From positions 558,001 through 622,000 of the forward strand of contig NZ_CP133592.1 in the NCBI RefSeq assembly GCF_031312595.1: DNA of 64,000 nt, given 5' to 3'. Within the stretch, counting starts at the first letter, position 1. Every line of letters begins with the position of its first letter. The translations under genes were made by a program, and so were the position numbers. Positions 34,845 to 43,827 of the stretch are shown in pieces. The notes below the pieces were generated by a model. It ran no database searches, was not told the origin of the DNA, and saw only the letters and a list, made by a program, of their open reading frames with translations. Source of the stretch: Methanolobus sediminis (GTDB lineage Archaea > Halobacteriota > Methanosarcinia > Methanosarcinales > Methanosarcinaceae).

Positions 34845-35597
34845 ATGAGTTTAAGTGAAACAGCAAAAAAGAATGTTGAAGAATTGTTCCCTGATTGCAA
34901 GTCGGATTTGAATGTAACAGATCCGGAACTAATGGAAGTGTTCAATAATTTTGCATTTGATGAAGTGCTCAGCTATGGGAATTTAGATACAAAGACCAGA
35001 ACGATGGTAATTCTGAGCTCTCTGATAGCTAGCCAGACCTTAAGTGAATATAAAGTAATGCTCGACGGCGCACTTAACGTTGGCGTGACTCCTGTCGAGG
35101 TAAAGGAGCTTGTATATCAATCCATACCTTATGTTGGATTTGCAAAAGCAGTTGATTTCATCCATGCCACCAATGAAATACTTGAAAACAGAGGGATTGA
35201 ACTGCCACTGGAAGGCCAGTCTACAACTTCACCTGAAACACGATTTGAAAGGGGACTGGAAGTACAGAAGCAGATATTCGGCCCCATAATCGATAAAATG
35301 TACGAAGCAGCACCTGAAAACCAGATACATATTCAGAAATATCTGTCTGCAAACTGTTTTGGTGATTACTATACCAGAAAAGGTCTGGATGTAAAAACAA
35401 GAGAACTCCTTACATTTTCAATTATCCTCTCACTGGGTGGATGCGAACCTCAGTTAAAGGGACATATTATAGGTAATCTGAGTGTTGGAAACGATAAAGA
35501 AACGCTGCTCAGTACAGTTACACAGCTTTTGCCATATATCGGATATCCAAGAACCTTGAATGCGATTACATGTTTGAACGAATTGATTCCGGAATAA
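34845..35597 (+). CDS. Carboxymuconolactone decarboxylase-family protein (two CMD domains)
   Basis: A 250-residue protein carrying two CMD/AhpD-like repeats: the first (about 30-105) with TRTMVILSSLIASQTLSEYKVMLDGALNVGVTPVEVKELV, the second (about 150-245) with TRELLTFSIILSLGGCEPQLKGHI. The first repeat lacks the CxxC of AhpD and the second has a single Cys in place of the pair, so peroxidase activity is unlikely in its classic form. Homologues sit beside flavodoxins and cupins in bacterial operons. GTGAGGT precedes ATG 34845. Confidence 0.87.
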   Translation: MSLSETAKKNVEELFPDCKSDLNVTDPELMEVFNNFAFDEVLSYGNLDTKTRTMVILSSLIASQTLSEYKVMLDGALNVGVTPVEVKELVYQSIPYVGFAKAVDFIHATNEILENRGIELPLEGQSTTSPETRFERGLEVQKQIFGPIIDKMYEAAPENQIHIQKYLSANCFGDYYTRKGLDVKTRELLTFSIILSLGGCEPQLKGHIIGNLSVGNDKETLLSTVTQLLPYIGYPRTLNAITCLNELIPE

Positions 35598-35602
35598 ACT
35601 CG

Positions 35603-36202
35603 ATGGATGATCTGGAGATAGTTCCAATGAGCGAAAAAGTGTTGCATAGAGATATTTTTGAACGTGATAAATCTGGAGAAGCAGTTTCTATAGATGATCC
35701 GGAATTTCCGAAATTGAAGGAAGTCATGCTTCGCACTGCAGAACTAACCACCAGACTGAACACTTCATTTCATGATGAAGATGAAGTTAGAATTCTGGTT
35801 AGTGAACTGATTGGTTCGAAGGTTGATGAATCCACCAGGGTAACTCCTCCATTCTATACCGATTTCGGACGGAATATCAAGCTCGGCAAAAATGTGTTTA
35901 TCAATCATGCATGCACCTTTATGGATAGAGGTGGCATAACTATCGAGGATGACACCAAGATAGGACCAAAAGCCAATCTCATCACATCCAACCATCCACT
36001 TGATCCAGCCCGTAGAAAAGAATTGATATCAAATCCTATATGGATCAAAAAGAATGTATGGGTCGGTGCTGCTGCAACTATTCTACCCGGCGTAACTGTC
36101 GGAGAGAACTTTGTAATAGCAGCTGCAGCTGTCGTTACACAAGACGTTCCACCTAACACTGTTGTGGCTGGTGTACCGGCAAAGGTAATCAGAGAATTGT
36201 AA
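35603..36202 (+). CDS. Hexapeptide-repeat acetyltransferase (maltose/galactoside O-acetyltransferase-like)
   Basis: A 199-residue left-handed beta-helix transferase: PFYTDFGRNIKLGKNVFINHACTFMD, IEDDTKIGPKANLIT, the catalytic SNHPLD histidine, and the closing coils VWVGAAATILPGVTVGENFVIAAAAVV and VVAGVPAKVIREL. It transfers acetyl from acetyl-CoA to a sugar or related acceptor. ATG 35603 is 5 bases behind the upstream stop; ATG 35570 would overlap that gene. It ends the ADH operon; its substrate in this context is unknown. Confidence 0.88.
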   Translation: MDDLEIVPMSEKVLHRDIFERDKSGEAVSIDDPEFPKLKEVMLRTAELTTRLNTSFHDEDEVRILVSELIGSKVDESTRVTPPFYTDFGRNIKLGKNVFINHACTFMDRGGITIEDDTKIGPKANLITSNHPLDPARRKELISNPIWIKKNVWVGAAATILPGVTVGENFVIAAAAVVTQDVPPNTVVAGVPAKVIREL

Positions 36203-36239
36203 TGCTTAGCTATATATAGTAGTATAGAGAATATGATTC

Positions 36240-36257
36240 TGACTGATTAGTCACTCG
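36240..36257 (+). promoter_or_regulatory. TetR-type operator, distal of the hydrolase-lipoprotein pair
   Basis: TGACTGATTAGTCACTCG, about 25 bases after the TATA box CTATATATAG (36210-36219). Confidence 0.7.
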
Positions 36258-36294
36258 CGATAAACGATGCTAGCTAATAGCTTATTAACCGCGA

Positions 36295-36312
36295 TGACTG
36301 ATTACTCAATCA
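36295..36312 (+). promoter_or_regulatory. TetR-type operator, proximal of the hydrolase-lipoprotein pair
   Basis: TGACTGATTACTCAATCA, identical to the proximal site of the ADH operon, 55 bp behind its partner and 24 bp before the start codon at 36336. Confidence 0.7.
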
Positions 36313-36335
36313 CAAACAAATCAGAGAGATAAAAA

Positions 36336-37478
36336 ATGATAAAATATACTAAAACCAGATTAATTCTGCTGTGTTTTTCTTTGATGTTTATTTTTGCAGC
36401 AGGATGTATTGGTAATTCAGATAGCAAACTTGAAGCTGATACGATTTTAGCAAATGATACAGAACAAAATACAGAGGAAGATAACATGGTAGAAAATAAC
36501 GAACAAGGAAGATATGATCCTGGAGATCTTACATTCGAACTAAGTGAAAACGTAATTTTAGAAGAAGTCAGATTCAAAAACAAATTTGGAGCTGAGGTTT
36601 CAGGACACTTATACGTACCTGTAGATATAAACAGGTCAGAAAAATATCCTGCAATTATTGTAGGAACACCTTACGGTGGAGTAAAGGAACAGGGAGCAGG
36701 GCTCTATGCTCAGGAACTGGCACAGAGAGGCTTTGTTGCCATGGCTTTCGATGAATCCTATAATGGAAACAGTGGTGGAGAACCAAGACATATCTCATCC
36801 CCGGACCTGTTTGTTGAAGACTTTAGTGCAGCGGTTGATTTCATCGGTACAAGAGACTTTGTAGACAGGGAGAAGATCGGAGTTATTGGAATTTGTGGCA
36901 GTGGAGGATTTGCACTTACTGCAGCCCAGGTTGACCCACGTATCAAAGCAGTTGCTACTGCAAGTATGTATGATATAAGTAGCATGTTCAGAGATGGATT
37001 CGCATATTCTTTGACCGATGAGCAGCGTGCTGCTGCATTAGCCCAGATGGCTGAGCAGAGATGGGTAGACTTCGAGAACGGAAGTCCATTGGTGCCTGAG
37101 GGATTCCCTCGTGAACCAGCAACAGAAATTCCAGAAGGAATGGATCCTGTTACAAGTGAATTCTTTGAATACTATGCTATGGAAAGAGGATTCCATCCAA
37201 ATGCAGGAGCATCATTTACTGCAACAAGCGGTATGTCCTTTATGAACTTCCCTCTGATGAACTACATTGAGACAATTTCCCCAAGACCAATCCTTTTCAT
37301 CATGGGAGAGAATGCTCACTCCAGGTATTATACTGAAGAAGCATATGAAAGAGCAGCTGAACCAAAAGAGCTGGTAATTGTTCCGGGTGCAAGACACATC
37401 GATCTGTACGATGGCGGAGACAATGACTATATTCCATTTGACAAGCTGGAATCATTCTTCAAAGAAAACCTGAACTAA
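36336..37478 (+). CDS. Alpha/beta hydrolase lipoprotein
   Basis: A 380-residue exported lipoprotein. Signal peptide with lipobox AAGC (LILLCFSLMFIFAAGC), an acidic linker to about residue 60, then an alpha/beta hydrolase domain: oxyanion-region VGTPYGGVKEQG, nucleophile elbow GICGSGG, and the catalytic His in GARHIDLYDGG. It resembles dienelactone hydrolase/xylan-esterase-like enzymes. The cytoplasmic sister at 45165-46154 is highly similar over the whole catalytic domain. First gene of a three-gene unit under paired operators. Substrate unknown. Confidence 0.87.
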   Translation: MIKYTKTRLILLCFSLMFIFAAGCIGNSDSKLEADTILANDTEQNTEEDNMVENNEQGRYDPGDLTFELSENVILEEVRFKNKFGAEVSGHLYVPVDINRSEKYPAIIVGTPYGGVKEQGAGLYAQELAQRGFVAMAFDESYNGNSGGEPRHISSPDLFVEDFSAAVDFIGTRDFVDREKIGVIGICGSGGFALTAAQVDPRIKAVATASMYDISSMFRDGFAYSLTDEQRAAALAQMAEQRWVDFENGSPLVPEGFPREPATEIPEGMDPVTSEFFEYYAMERGFHPNAGASFTATSGMSFMNFPLMNYIETISPRPILFIMGENAHSRYYTEEAYERAAEPKELVIVPGARHIDLYDGGDNDYIPFDKLESFFKENLN

Positions 37479-37562
37479 AAACCATATGGCAAAATTGGAA
37501 AATCATTTTTCTATTTTCCAATTTTAATTTTTTCTATTATACTAACAAGTGAGGATTTAGAT

Positions 37563-37940
37563 ATGATAACTCGCGAGATTAAAAACGGAACAAAGATCAA
37601 CATGCATTTTGGTAGCACGATCATTCCCGGAATACTAAATGACAGTGAACCTGCCAGGGAACTCATCAGCAGACTACCTTATACAGTCCGTGCCAGCAGA
37701 TATGAGTTTGATGTTTGTGGTGTAATGGATGAACCATTGTCATTTGGTGACGAAGACCTGGTTCCCGGATGGAAAAATGGTGATATTGATTTCACCACAC
37801 AGGGAGATTATTTTACCATTTTGTTTGCTAATGAAGAAAATTGCTATGGTGAATTTGTAAATCTTGGTGTTATTGACTGTGACCCTTCCACGATGAATTC
37901 ATTAAATGGTAGCTTTGATATTTTGATAGAACTGGCCTGA
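37563..37940 (+). CDS. Cyclophilin-like fold protein, 125 aa
   Basis: A soluble protein of the cyclophilin-like group (formerly DUF369-type): EIKNGTKINMHFGSTIIPGILNDSEPARELISRLPYTV, ANEENCYGEFVNLGVIDCD at the end of the fold, and a final FDILIELA strand. Such proteins have the cyclophilin barrel but not a proven isomerase function, and in bacteria often neighbour flavodoxins and hydrolases. GTGAGGA precedes the start. A decayed second copy lies at 38450-38582. Confidence 0.78.
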   Translation: MITREIKNGTKINMHFGSTIIPGILNDSEPARELISRLPYTVRASRYEFDVCGVMDEPLSFGDEDLVPGWKNGDIDFTTQGDYFTILFANEENCYGEFVNLGVIDCDPSTMNSLNGSFDILIELA

Positions 37941-38003
37941 TAAATTACTTAGATATAATAACTACAATTATAACTACAATTAGAACTAGTGAGGAATAAA
38001 GCA

Positions 38004-38438
38004 ATGAAATACATGAATAAAGAAGAATTTGAAAAAGCAAATATGTTTGGAACTGGTGTGCCTAATGAAATGTTTGCACAATATTTCATAGGAAATTCTT
38101 TCCTGAATCCGTTGACAAAACCCGGAGAAACTCCTGTGTTCTTAGCAAATGTAACATTTGAACCAGGATGTCGTAATAACTGGCATATACATCATGCTGA
38201 GAGTGGTGGTGGACAGATGCTTATTTGCACTGCCGGAGAAGGCTGGTACCAGGAAGAAGGAAAAGAAGCAGTTAGTCTGCATGAAGGTTCTGTAGTATAT
38301 ATTCCAGCAGGAGTGAAGCATTGGCATGGTGCAAAGGCTGACAGTTGGTTCTCACATATTGCTTTTGAAATACCTGGAGAAAATACCCGGAACGAATGGC
38401 TAGAGACTGTTAGTGATGAGGAGTTCAATAAACTATAA
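38004..38438 (+). CDS. Cupin-domain protein (CMD-associated)
   Basis: A 144-residue cupin_2 protein: GCRNNWHIHHAESGGGQMLICTAGEGWYQEEG gives the first metal-ligand motif (H-H then E/Q), and HEGSVVYIPAGVKHWHGAKADSWFSHIAFE gives the second (H-H). All usual metal-binding histidines are present, unlike in the Cache-cupin lipoprotein at 16.8 kb. Bacterial homologues occur with carboxymuconolactone decarboxylase-like proteins. TGAGG precedes ATG 38004. Confidence 0.88.
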   Translation: MKYMNKEEFEKANMFGTGVPNEMFAQYFIGNSFLNPLTKPGETPVFLANVTFEPGCRNNWHIHHAESGGGQMLICTAGEGWYQEEGKEAVSLHEGSVVYIPAGVKHWHGAKADSWFSHIAFEIPGENTRNEWLETVSDEEFNKL

Positions 38439-38449
38439 GAGAAGAAATT

Positions 38450-38582
38450 AGATATAGCAACTCGTAAAATCAGGAATGACACAAAAATTAAAATACATCA
38501 GATAGTTAGTGACTGTGCTCCATTCACGATGGAGCCATTACATACTAACTAGCTTTGATATTTTAGTTGAACTAGTTTAGTA
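38450..38582 (+). pseudogene. Decayed copy of the cyclophilin-like gene
   Basis: Its start (ATAGCAACTCGTAAAATCAG) matches the opening of the gene at 37563 with ATG changed to ATA, its middle (GACTGTGCTCCATTCACGATG) matches the later GACTGTGACCCTTCCACGATG, and its end (AGCTTTGATATTTTAGTTGA) matches the last codons. Roughly two thirds of the gene is deleted. Confidence 0.65.
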
Positions 38583-38646
38583 TAAAAAGTGCTAGTGAAT
38601 AAAAAAGTGTCATTATGATCTTTGATTGATCTATTGAGGAACTCTT

Positions 38647-39255
38647 ATGAAAGAAATCCAATTAAGTGAATGTAACTACTTAACTTCTTCTATTTTATTA
38701 ATGGCTGACCACCTTAAAAATGTAGCAAACAAACTTGACGAGTATTCTGTCAGGCAAATGCTTGAAGATATCACGGGTGCCAAGCGTGTCTTTGTAATGG
38801 GTGCAGGACGTTCCGGTCTTGTAGGCAGGGCTTTTGCCATGAGACTTATGCACCTTGGTCTTACATCTCATGTTGTGGGAGAAACCACAACTCCTGCTGT
38901 GACCAAAGATGATGTCGTTATAGCAATATCAGGTTCAGGTAAGACTCGCTCCGTTGTAAATCTGGGAAAAGTTACCAAAGATATTGGTGCGAAACTTATT
39001 GCCATTACATCTAATAAGGAATCAACTCTTGGTGAGATGTCAGACACAGTAATTGTTCTTCCGGGAAGAACAAAGGATGATGCAGGTGGCTATGATGAAC
39101 GTCACATGCGTGGCGAATATACTTATCTTACTCCACTTGGCACTTCATTTGAAACGTCTTCAAACGTGTTCCTTGATGCTGTAGTTTCTGAGCTTATATA
39201 CATAACAGGTGCTTCTCAAGAAGATCTCACCTCAAGATATACAAATATTGAATAA
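38647..39255 (+). CDS. hxlB: 6-phospho-3-hexuloisomerase
   Basis: A 202-residue SIS-domain sugar-phosphate isomerase: AKRVFVMGAGRSGLVGRAFAMRLMHLGL, VVGETTTPAVTKDDVVIAISGSGKT, and the Glu-bearing TPLGTSFETSSNVFLDAVVSEL are diagnostic of HxlB. It interconverts 3-hexulose 6-phosphate and fructose 6-phosphate; in methanogens this ribulose-monophosphate route makes pentoses and handles formaldehyde. TTGAGG precedes the start. It carries no operator and probably is not part of the TetR regulon, though formaldehyde handling would suit the island. Confidence 0.93.
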   Translation: MKEIQLSECNYLTSSILLMADHLKNVANKLDEYSVRQMLEDITGAKRVFVMGAGRSGLVGRAFAMRLMHLGLTSHVVGETTTPAVTKDDVVIAISGSGKTRSVVNLGKVTKDIGAKLIAITSNKESTLGEMSDTVIVLPGRTKDDAGGYDERHMRGEYTYLTPLGTSFETSSNVFLDAVVSELIYITGASQEDLTSRYTNIE

Positions 39256-39370
39256 AATTCAACGTGATAGAATACCTGATCAGAAGTTTGCAAGAGGCTT
39301 TTGGGTATTGATATTCCCGGAATCTTCTGAACTTCTCCAGATATGACAAAAGTCATGAATAATTAAACCA

Positions 39371-39412
39371 GCCCGAAGGGCACGGCGAAGCCGGCACTTT
39401 CCGAAAATGTGC
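39371..39412. repeat. Tandem GC-rich mini-hairpins
   Basis: Three hairpins in a row: GCCC-GAA-GGGC (39371-39381), CGGC-GAA-GCCG (39383-39393) and GCAC...GTGC (39394-39412). A fourth, CCGCC-TGC-GGCGG, lies at 39572-39584. The rest of the 415-bp spacer shows no gene. Confidence 0.45.
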
Positions 39413-39625
39413 TATTGAAAAGATGAATGATAAATGTATTCACTTCATCTCACCTCTTTTTCTGCATAGCGGTAATTTGGTACCAGAATTTCAAATGAAA
39501 CCCTCGAGAAGACTCAATTTTCAATAACTGCATTATTCCAGTGGTTTTTAGAATCGTGGAGTTGGAACGCGCCGCCTGCGGCGGATGGTTGTGTTGTTCT
39601 TTGTTTTCTACTGAGCCGGTAAAGT

Positions 39626-39655
39626 AAAAAAGGACATGCCCTTGCAGACATGTCA
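39626..39655 (-). terminator. Hairpin terminator of the MFS gene
   Basis: GACATG and CATGTC pair on the minus strand and are followed by a T6 run, 15-45 bases behind the stop at 39672. Confidence 0.55.
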
Positions 39656-39671
39656 CTGAAACACTATTTGA

Positions 39672-41438
39672 TTAGTTCTCTATCTCGTTGTGGATATCAT
39701 GCACATAGTGCTGGCCTCTCATTGCTGATAGCAGAGCTGCGATAGCGGAAAGGAAAGCACCTATGAAGAAAGATACCCTGAGTGCTGGCATGAAAGCCTG
39801 TTGCAGTGTTTCCGGGAACCAATAGTTACCAGTCAAAGTCTCGACCACAGATTGTGGTATAGAGGCTACGATACTGTTGTCCATAACATTGAGAACAGTA
39901 CCCATTGGATTGTATCCAAGGAAAGCTGAGAACAATGCATTGGTCGGGGACATTTCTGCCATCTGATCTGCAAGGTTCTGCAGGACAGGACCAGTCTGTG
40001 TCGATGCAAAACTTGTAAATGACTCATGTATTGCACTTGGGAACGTTCCCTGAAGACCTACAATCACAATAGTGAAGAATAGTGCCATACTCAATGTCAT
40101 AGCTGAGTTCATCAGGGTTGACATCATGCCTGAAGCAACTCCCCTGTCTTCAGCTGGTACCGAGTTCATTATGGATGAACTGTTGGGTGAACTGAACATC
40201 CCGTTACCTATTCCCATAAGGAAGATAAGAATACCAAGTTCCCAATAATCGAAATTGTAAGGCAGCAGTGCAAGGCCCAGGAATACCACTGTCACAAGTG
40301 CCATTCCGGAAGTAGCTATCCATCGGGGTCCGTATTTATCTGAAAGAATTCCTGATATCGGGCCCATTATGATAAAACCAACCGTTAACGGCAGCATGTA
40401 TATACCAGCCCAGAGTGGTGTTTCCTCAAAACTATATCCATGAAGTGGCAGCCATATTCCCTGAAGCAACAAAATCAGCATGAACATTATGCCTCCACGT
40501 GCAATAGCCGCTGTGAAACTTGCAAGGTTTGCAAAAGCAAAAGCCTTTATCTTGAAGAACTCAAAGCGGAACATAGGGTTCTTTGCCCTGCGTTCTACAA
40601 ATGGGAATGCAAGAAGCAGTATTACTCCGATTGTAAGGGTAATTAGCACCAGTGGACTATTCCAGCCCATTGCATCCGTAATCCCGTTATGTTCGTAAGG
40701 CATCAGGCCGTAGGTGACACCCACCAGAAGTGATGTCAATCCACCGATGAAGAATACATTTCCAAGAATATCGATGCTTGTCTTTTTTGCCTTGAAAGAA
40801 AGTTCTTCCATTTTCCAGTATGCCCAGACGGTTCCAACAAGAGCGAACGGAATGTTTACAAGGAAAACATAGCGCCAGTTATACGTGACCAGTATGCCTC
40901 CAAGCAGGAGTCCGATAAACTGGCCTGACATCAGGGCTACCATATTGATACCAAGTGCTTTTCCCCTTTCGCTGGTGGGGAAGACATCGGTGATTATGGC
41001 CGGACCGTTAGCCATTGTCAGTGCACCACCTACTGCCTGCACGAACCTGAAGAGTATAAGTTCAATCGCTCCGATACTGCCGGTTCCAGGTGTAAGATAA
41101 AGCATGACCGATCCGATCATGAATATGAAAAATCCAAGTCTGAAAAGTCTTACTCTTCCGTAAATATCGGCAAGCCTTCCGATACTGAGAAGAATTGTAG
41201 CCATTACAAGTCCATAGCCCATTAGTATCCATAGCAGATACTGGAATGCGTCCGGTTCCATTGGATTTAAGTGAATTCCGTTGAAAATGGCAGGAAGTGA
41301 GATAAGTATAATACTGCTGTTGATGGTGGCCATAAGTGATGCAAGTGCTACGGTAAGGAGTGCCGTCCACTTGTATGAGATGCCATGTCCCTTTTTATGA
41401 GAAATGCTCTCTTTTTTTGAATTGTTTTTATTTTCCAA
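39672..41438 (-). CDS. MFS multidrug exporter, DHA2 (EmrB/QacA) family
   Basis: A 588-residue transporter with 14 predicted membrane helices. Signature regions: [16 protein letters not shown] (helix 1), the motif-A loop [16 protein letters not shown], and [27 protein letters not shown] (motif C region). DHA2 pumps expel hydrophobic cations, dyes and drugs with proton antiport. The start is TTG 41438 with AGAAGGT upstream. It follows the PadR gene on the same strand with about 100 bases between, so it is likely the target of that regulator as well as of the divergent operator pair. Confidence 0.92.
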   Translation of the reverse strand: MENKNNSKKESISHKKGHGISYKWTALLTVALASLMATINSSIILISLPAIFNGIHLNPMEPDAFQYLLWILMGYGLVMATILLSIGRLADIYGRVRLFRLGFFIFMIGSVMLYLTPGTGSIGAIELILFRFVQAVGGALTMANGPAIITDVFPTSERGKALGINMVALMSGQFIGLLLGGILVTYNWRYVFLVNIPFALVGTVWAYWKMEELSFKAKKTSIDILGNVFFIGGLTSLLVGVTYGLMPYEHNGITDAMGWNSPLVLITLTIGVILLLAFPFVERRAKNPMFRFEFFKIKAFAFANLASFTAAIARGGIMFMLILLLQGIWLPLHGYSFEETPLWAGIYMLPLTVGFIIMGPISGILSDKYGPRWIATSGMALVTVVFLGLALLPYNFDYWELGILIFLMGIGNGMFSSPNSSSIMNSVPAEDRGVASGMMSTLMNSAMTLSMALFFTIVIVGLQGTFPSAIHESFTSFASTQTGPVLQNLADQMAEMSPTNALFSAFLGYNPMGTVLNVMDNSIVASIPQSVVETLTGNYWFPETLQQAFMPALRVSFFIGAFLSAIAALLSAMRGQHYVHDIHNEIEN

Positions 41439-41541
41439 ACTATTACCTTCTGTAAATCAAAATATTATTCAGAAAATCGTTATCATATCATCCTGGATTG
41501 TTCTTGTTTATTAGAAATGATCATGAGATAGATTATGTGAA

Positions 41542-41862
41542 TTAACCTTCTGTGATGCTATCGATAAGCATAGATATTTCATTAAGAAGCTCAGCTTTTT
41601 TCTGGGTCATTTCTTCTAAAGCGACTGATCCTTCAGGTGTGATCGTATAGACTTTCTTACGATCTATTTCTTCACTCAGAACATATCCTTCAGATACCAG
41701 ATAATCCAATATCGGATAGATAGAACCGTTACTTGGTTTCCATTTTCCTTTAGAAGATGTTTCGATGGTCTTGATGATCTCATAGCCATGAATGCTCTTC
41801 TTACTGATCACAGTCAAGACAATGTATTTAAGAAAGGCTCTTCTAATATCGTTATCCATCAT
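41542..41862 (-). CDS. PadR family transcriptional regulator
   Basis: A 106-residue winged helix protein: YIVLTVISKKSIHGYEIIKTIE, then WKPSNGSIYPILDYLVSEGYV, then the wing and C-terminal helix DRKKVYTITPEGSVALEEM. PadR proteins are dimeric repressors that often control multidrug pumps and respond directly to the drug or phenolic. AGAGGAT precedes ATG 41862. Its gene is cotranscribed with the MFS exporter and diverges from DUF3737; the shared spacer holds two TetR-type operators. Confidence 0.9.
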   Translation of the reverse strand: MMDNDIRRAFLKYIVLTVISKKSIHGYEIIKTIETSSKGKWKPSNGSIYPILDYLVSEGYVLSEEIDRKKVYTITPEGSVALEEMTQKKAELLNEISMLIDSITEG

Positions 41863-41960
41863 ATCCTCTTTTTATTCTGAGCTGGTTGTTTGTCGATATG
41901 TCGCCACACGACATATAGACAGGTGAAAGATAGATGGGATATCTACGATATAAATGTTCC

Positions 41961-41978
41961 TGAGTGAGTAGTCAATCA
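41961..41978 (+). promoter_or_regulatory. TetR-type operator, PadR side
   Basis: TGAGTGAGTAGTCAATCA. It lies 99 bases before the minus-strand PadR start and could serve both directions; a TATATATA follows at 41984-41991. Confidence 0.7.
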
Positions 41979-42012
41979 CAACATATATATACGAAATGTG
42001 CATATTTGCAAG

Positions 42013-42030
42013 TGACTGTTCAGTCAGTCA
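42013..42030 (+). promoter_or_regulatory. TetR-type operator, DUF3737 side
   Basis: TGACTGTTCAGTCAGTCA, 52 bp from its partner; the TATA element lies between the pair, so this site would cover the plus-strand transcription start. Confidence 0.65.
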
Positions 42031-42084
42031 TCTGATATGATATTCAAAATAACTCTTATCAATGGCGGGAAAAAAGGTAAAAAC

Positions 42085-43026
42085 ATGAGTCAAAAAACTA
42101 ATGCATTTAAGGACTTGATATTGGATGAAGAGCGTGCTCTGTATGCCATACAGAACGCTACGATCTCTCACTGTACCTTTGATGGTCCTGCAGATGGCGA
42201 GTCTGCTTTGAAGGAAAGCGCAGACATATGCGTTTCAGATTGTGACTTCAGACTTCGTTATCCATTCTGGCATGTAAAAAATGCTCAGGTCGAAAATATT
42301 CGAATGACGGATACATGCCGTGCTGCATTATGGTACAGCGAACAGGTAACAATAAAAGATAGTGATATGGGAGGCATCAAAGCTGTAAGGGAATGTAAGG
42401 ATATCACCATTGAAAACTCTACTATAGTATCACCTGAGTTTGGATGGTTATCACACGGACTGGTGATTAAGAATTCAGAACTCGAGTCTGAATATCCATT
42501 CTTCTACAGCACAGATATCCTGCTTGATAACTTTACATTAAGTGGTAAATACTCATTTCAGTATGTAGAGAATGTCGAGATCAGAAATTCCAATCTGGAT
42601 ACAAAAGATGCTTTCTGGCACAGCAAGAATGTCACAGTTTCAGACAGTATCGTTAAAGGCGAATATCTTGGCTGGTACTCTGAAAATCTCAAGCTTGTCC
42701 GTTGTAAAATAATCGGAACCCAACCACTTTGTTATGCAAAAGGTCTGGTCCTTGAAGATTGCGAGATGATCGATTGTGATCTTTCATTTGAATACAGCGA
42801 TGTCAATGCTACAATAACAGGTCTGATAACAAGTGTTAAAAATCCACGTAGCGGATATATTATTGCTGATTCCATTGACGAAGTAATATTCGATGACAAT
42901 AAAGTGGCAGACGGTTCATGTGTGATAGAAATCCGGGAAGAATTGAATAAAGAAGAAATTCGAAATTCAGATACTTATAATGAAAATATACTGAACAATA
43001 AGGATGCGCCTGTTCAGGAAACATAA
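42085..43026 (+). CDS. DUF3737 family protein, parallel beta-helix
   Basis: A 313-residue soluble protein matching DUF3737. It consists of repeated short beta-strand units of the type VENI-ITDT, ITIENSTIVS, VTVSDSIVKGEY, LVLEDCEMIDCD, which would stack into a right-handed beta-helix. Characteristic phrases: GESALKESADICVSDCDFRLRYPFWH and FQYVENVEIRNSNLDTKDAFWHSKNV. The family is common in Firmicutes and is usually beside AKR, flavodoxin and hydrolase genes. ATG 42085 follows AAAGGT; ATG 42037 is too close to the operator. Function unknown. Confidence 0.8.
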   Translation: MSQKTNAFKDLILDEERALYAIQNATISHCTFDGPADGESALKESADICVSDCDFRLRYPFWHVKNAQVENIRMTDTCRAALWYSEQVTIKDSDMGGIKAVRECKDITIENSTIVSPEFGWLSHGLVIKNSELESEYPFFYSTDILLDNFTLSGKYSFQYVENVEIRNSNLDTKDAFWHSKNVTVSDSIVKGEYLGWYSENLKLVRCKIIGTQPLCYAKGLVLEDCEMIDCDLSFEYSDVNATITGLITSVKNPRSGYIIADSIDEVIFDDNKVADGSCVIEIREELNKEEIRNSDTYNENILNNKDAPVQET

Positions 43027-43044
43027 CAAATTGAGGAGTTATCA

Positions 43045-43566
43045 ATGAAAATCACTCCGGAACATAATGATAGAACAAAAATGATGCTAATTTGTTTGGG
43101 AGTATTTTTACTGGCATTTGTAGCGATTGGATGTATTGAACAAAATAACATGGATCAAAACACCATCGACAATCAATCAGAAAATGAACAGAATGAAGCC
43201 ATCCAGGAAGAGGAGGAAACAAAAATGCAGATCAGTGTTCAAGCAAATGGAAATACAACGATCTTTGAGCTCAATGATGGAAATGCTGCAAAAGATCTCT
43301 ATGAACAATTACCCTTAACGATCGATGTTGAAGATTTCAGCAATAATGAAAAGATATTCTATCCACCAAAAAAGCTCGGTACAACTAACACACCTATGGC
43401 AAATGCAAAAGCCGGAACTCTTGCATATTATGCTCCATGGGGAGACGTGGTAATGTTTTATCAGAAATTCGGCTCTGCAGGCGGTTTGTACGAATTAGGT
43501 AATGTCGTATCAGGCGGCGAGCATATCAAAAATATGTCAGGCACAATACTCATAGAAAAAGTGTAA
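43045..43566 (+). CDS. Lipoprotein with cyclophilin-like domain
   Basis: A 173-residue lipoprotein: signal peptide MMLICLGVFLLAFVAIGC with an AIGC lipobox, an acidic linker rich in Gln/Asn/Glu to about residue 58, and a cyclophilin-like barrel (ISVQANGNTTIFELNDGNAAKDLYEQLPLTIDVEDFSNNEKIFYP, then YAPWGDVVMFYQKFG, GLYELGNVVSGGE). It is an extracellular counterpart of the cytoplasmic protein at 37563. GAGGAG precedes the start; cotranscribed with DUF3737. Confidence 0.8.
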   Translation: MKITPEHNDRTKMMLICLGVFLLAFVAIGCIEQNNMDQNTIDNQSENEQNEAIQEEEETKMQISVQANGNTTIFELNDGNAAKDLYEQLPLTIDVEDFSNNEKIFYPPKKLGTTNTPMANAKAGTLAYYAPWGDVVMFYQKFGSAGGLYELGNVVSGGEHIKNMSGTILIEKV

Positions 43567-43612
43567 ATGAATCAATAAGTTGGTTAAATTAAATACAAAA
43601 CGTCAAGAGGGC

Positions 43613-43765
43613 ATGTCAGTGACTACAAAAGAATGTACAAGTTTCGGTGAAGGTGCAAAGAAAATTAGTATAGGCACTTTTTCGCATTCCAGCAATATAC
43701 ATGAGATTGCCAGCATGATTGATCAAAAGGTGTTCCAGCCATCTCTTTGTGATTGCAGCTGTTGA
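43613..43765 (+). CDS. Small protein with CDCSC end, 50 aa
   Basis: Fifty residues: MSVTTKECTSFGEGAKKISI, then an alpha-helical HEIASMIDQKVF, ending CDCSC. Five cysteines, four in the last seven residues, suggest metal binding or redox use, or simply an out-of-frame run. GAGGG is very close to the ATG; a TTG at 43580 is also in frame. It sits in an operon between the lipoprotein and the MFS gene. No family recognised. Confidence 0.4.
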   Translation: MSVTTKECTSFGEGAKKISIGTFSHSSNIHEIASMIDQKVFQPSLCDCSC

Positions 43766-43827
43766 TTATCATACATGATAAAAACGTTATATCTTGCAGC
43801 CAAAAACAATACCATCGGATAAAATTA

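Noticed and set aside
43580-43765. Longer form of the CDCSC protein starting at TTG 43580
   Set aside because: The extra residues have no ribosome binding site in front and look random; ATG 43613 is preferred although it is also weak.
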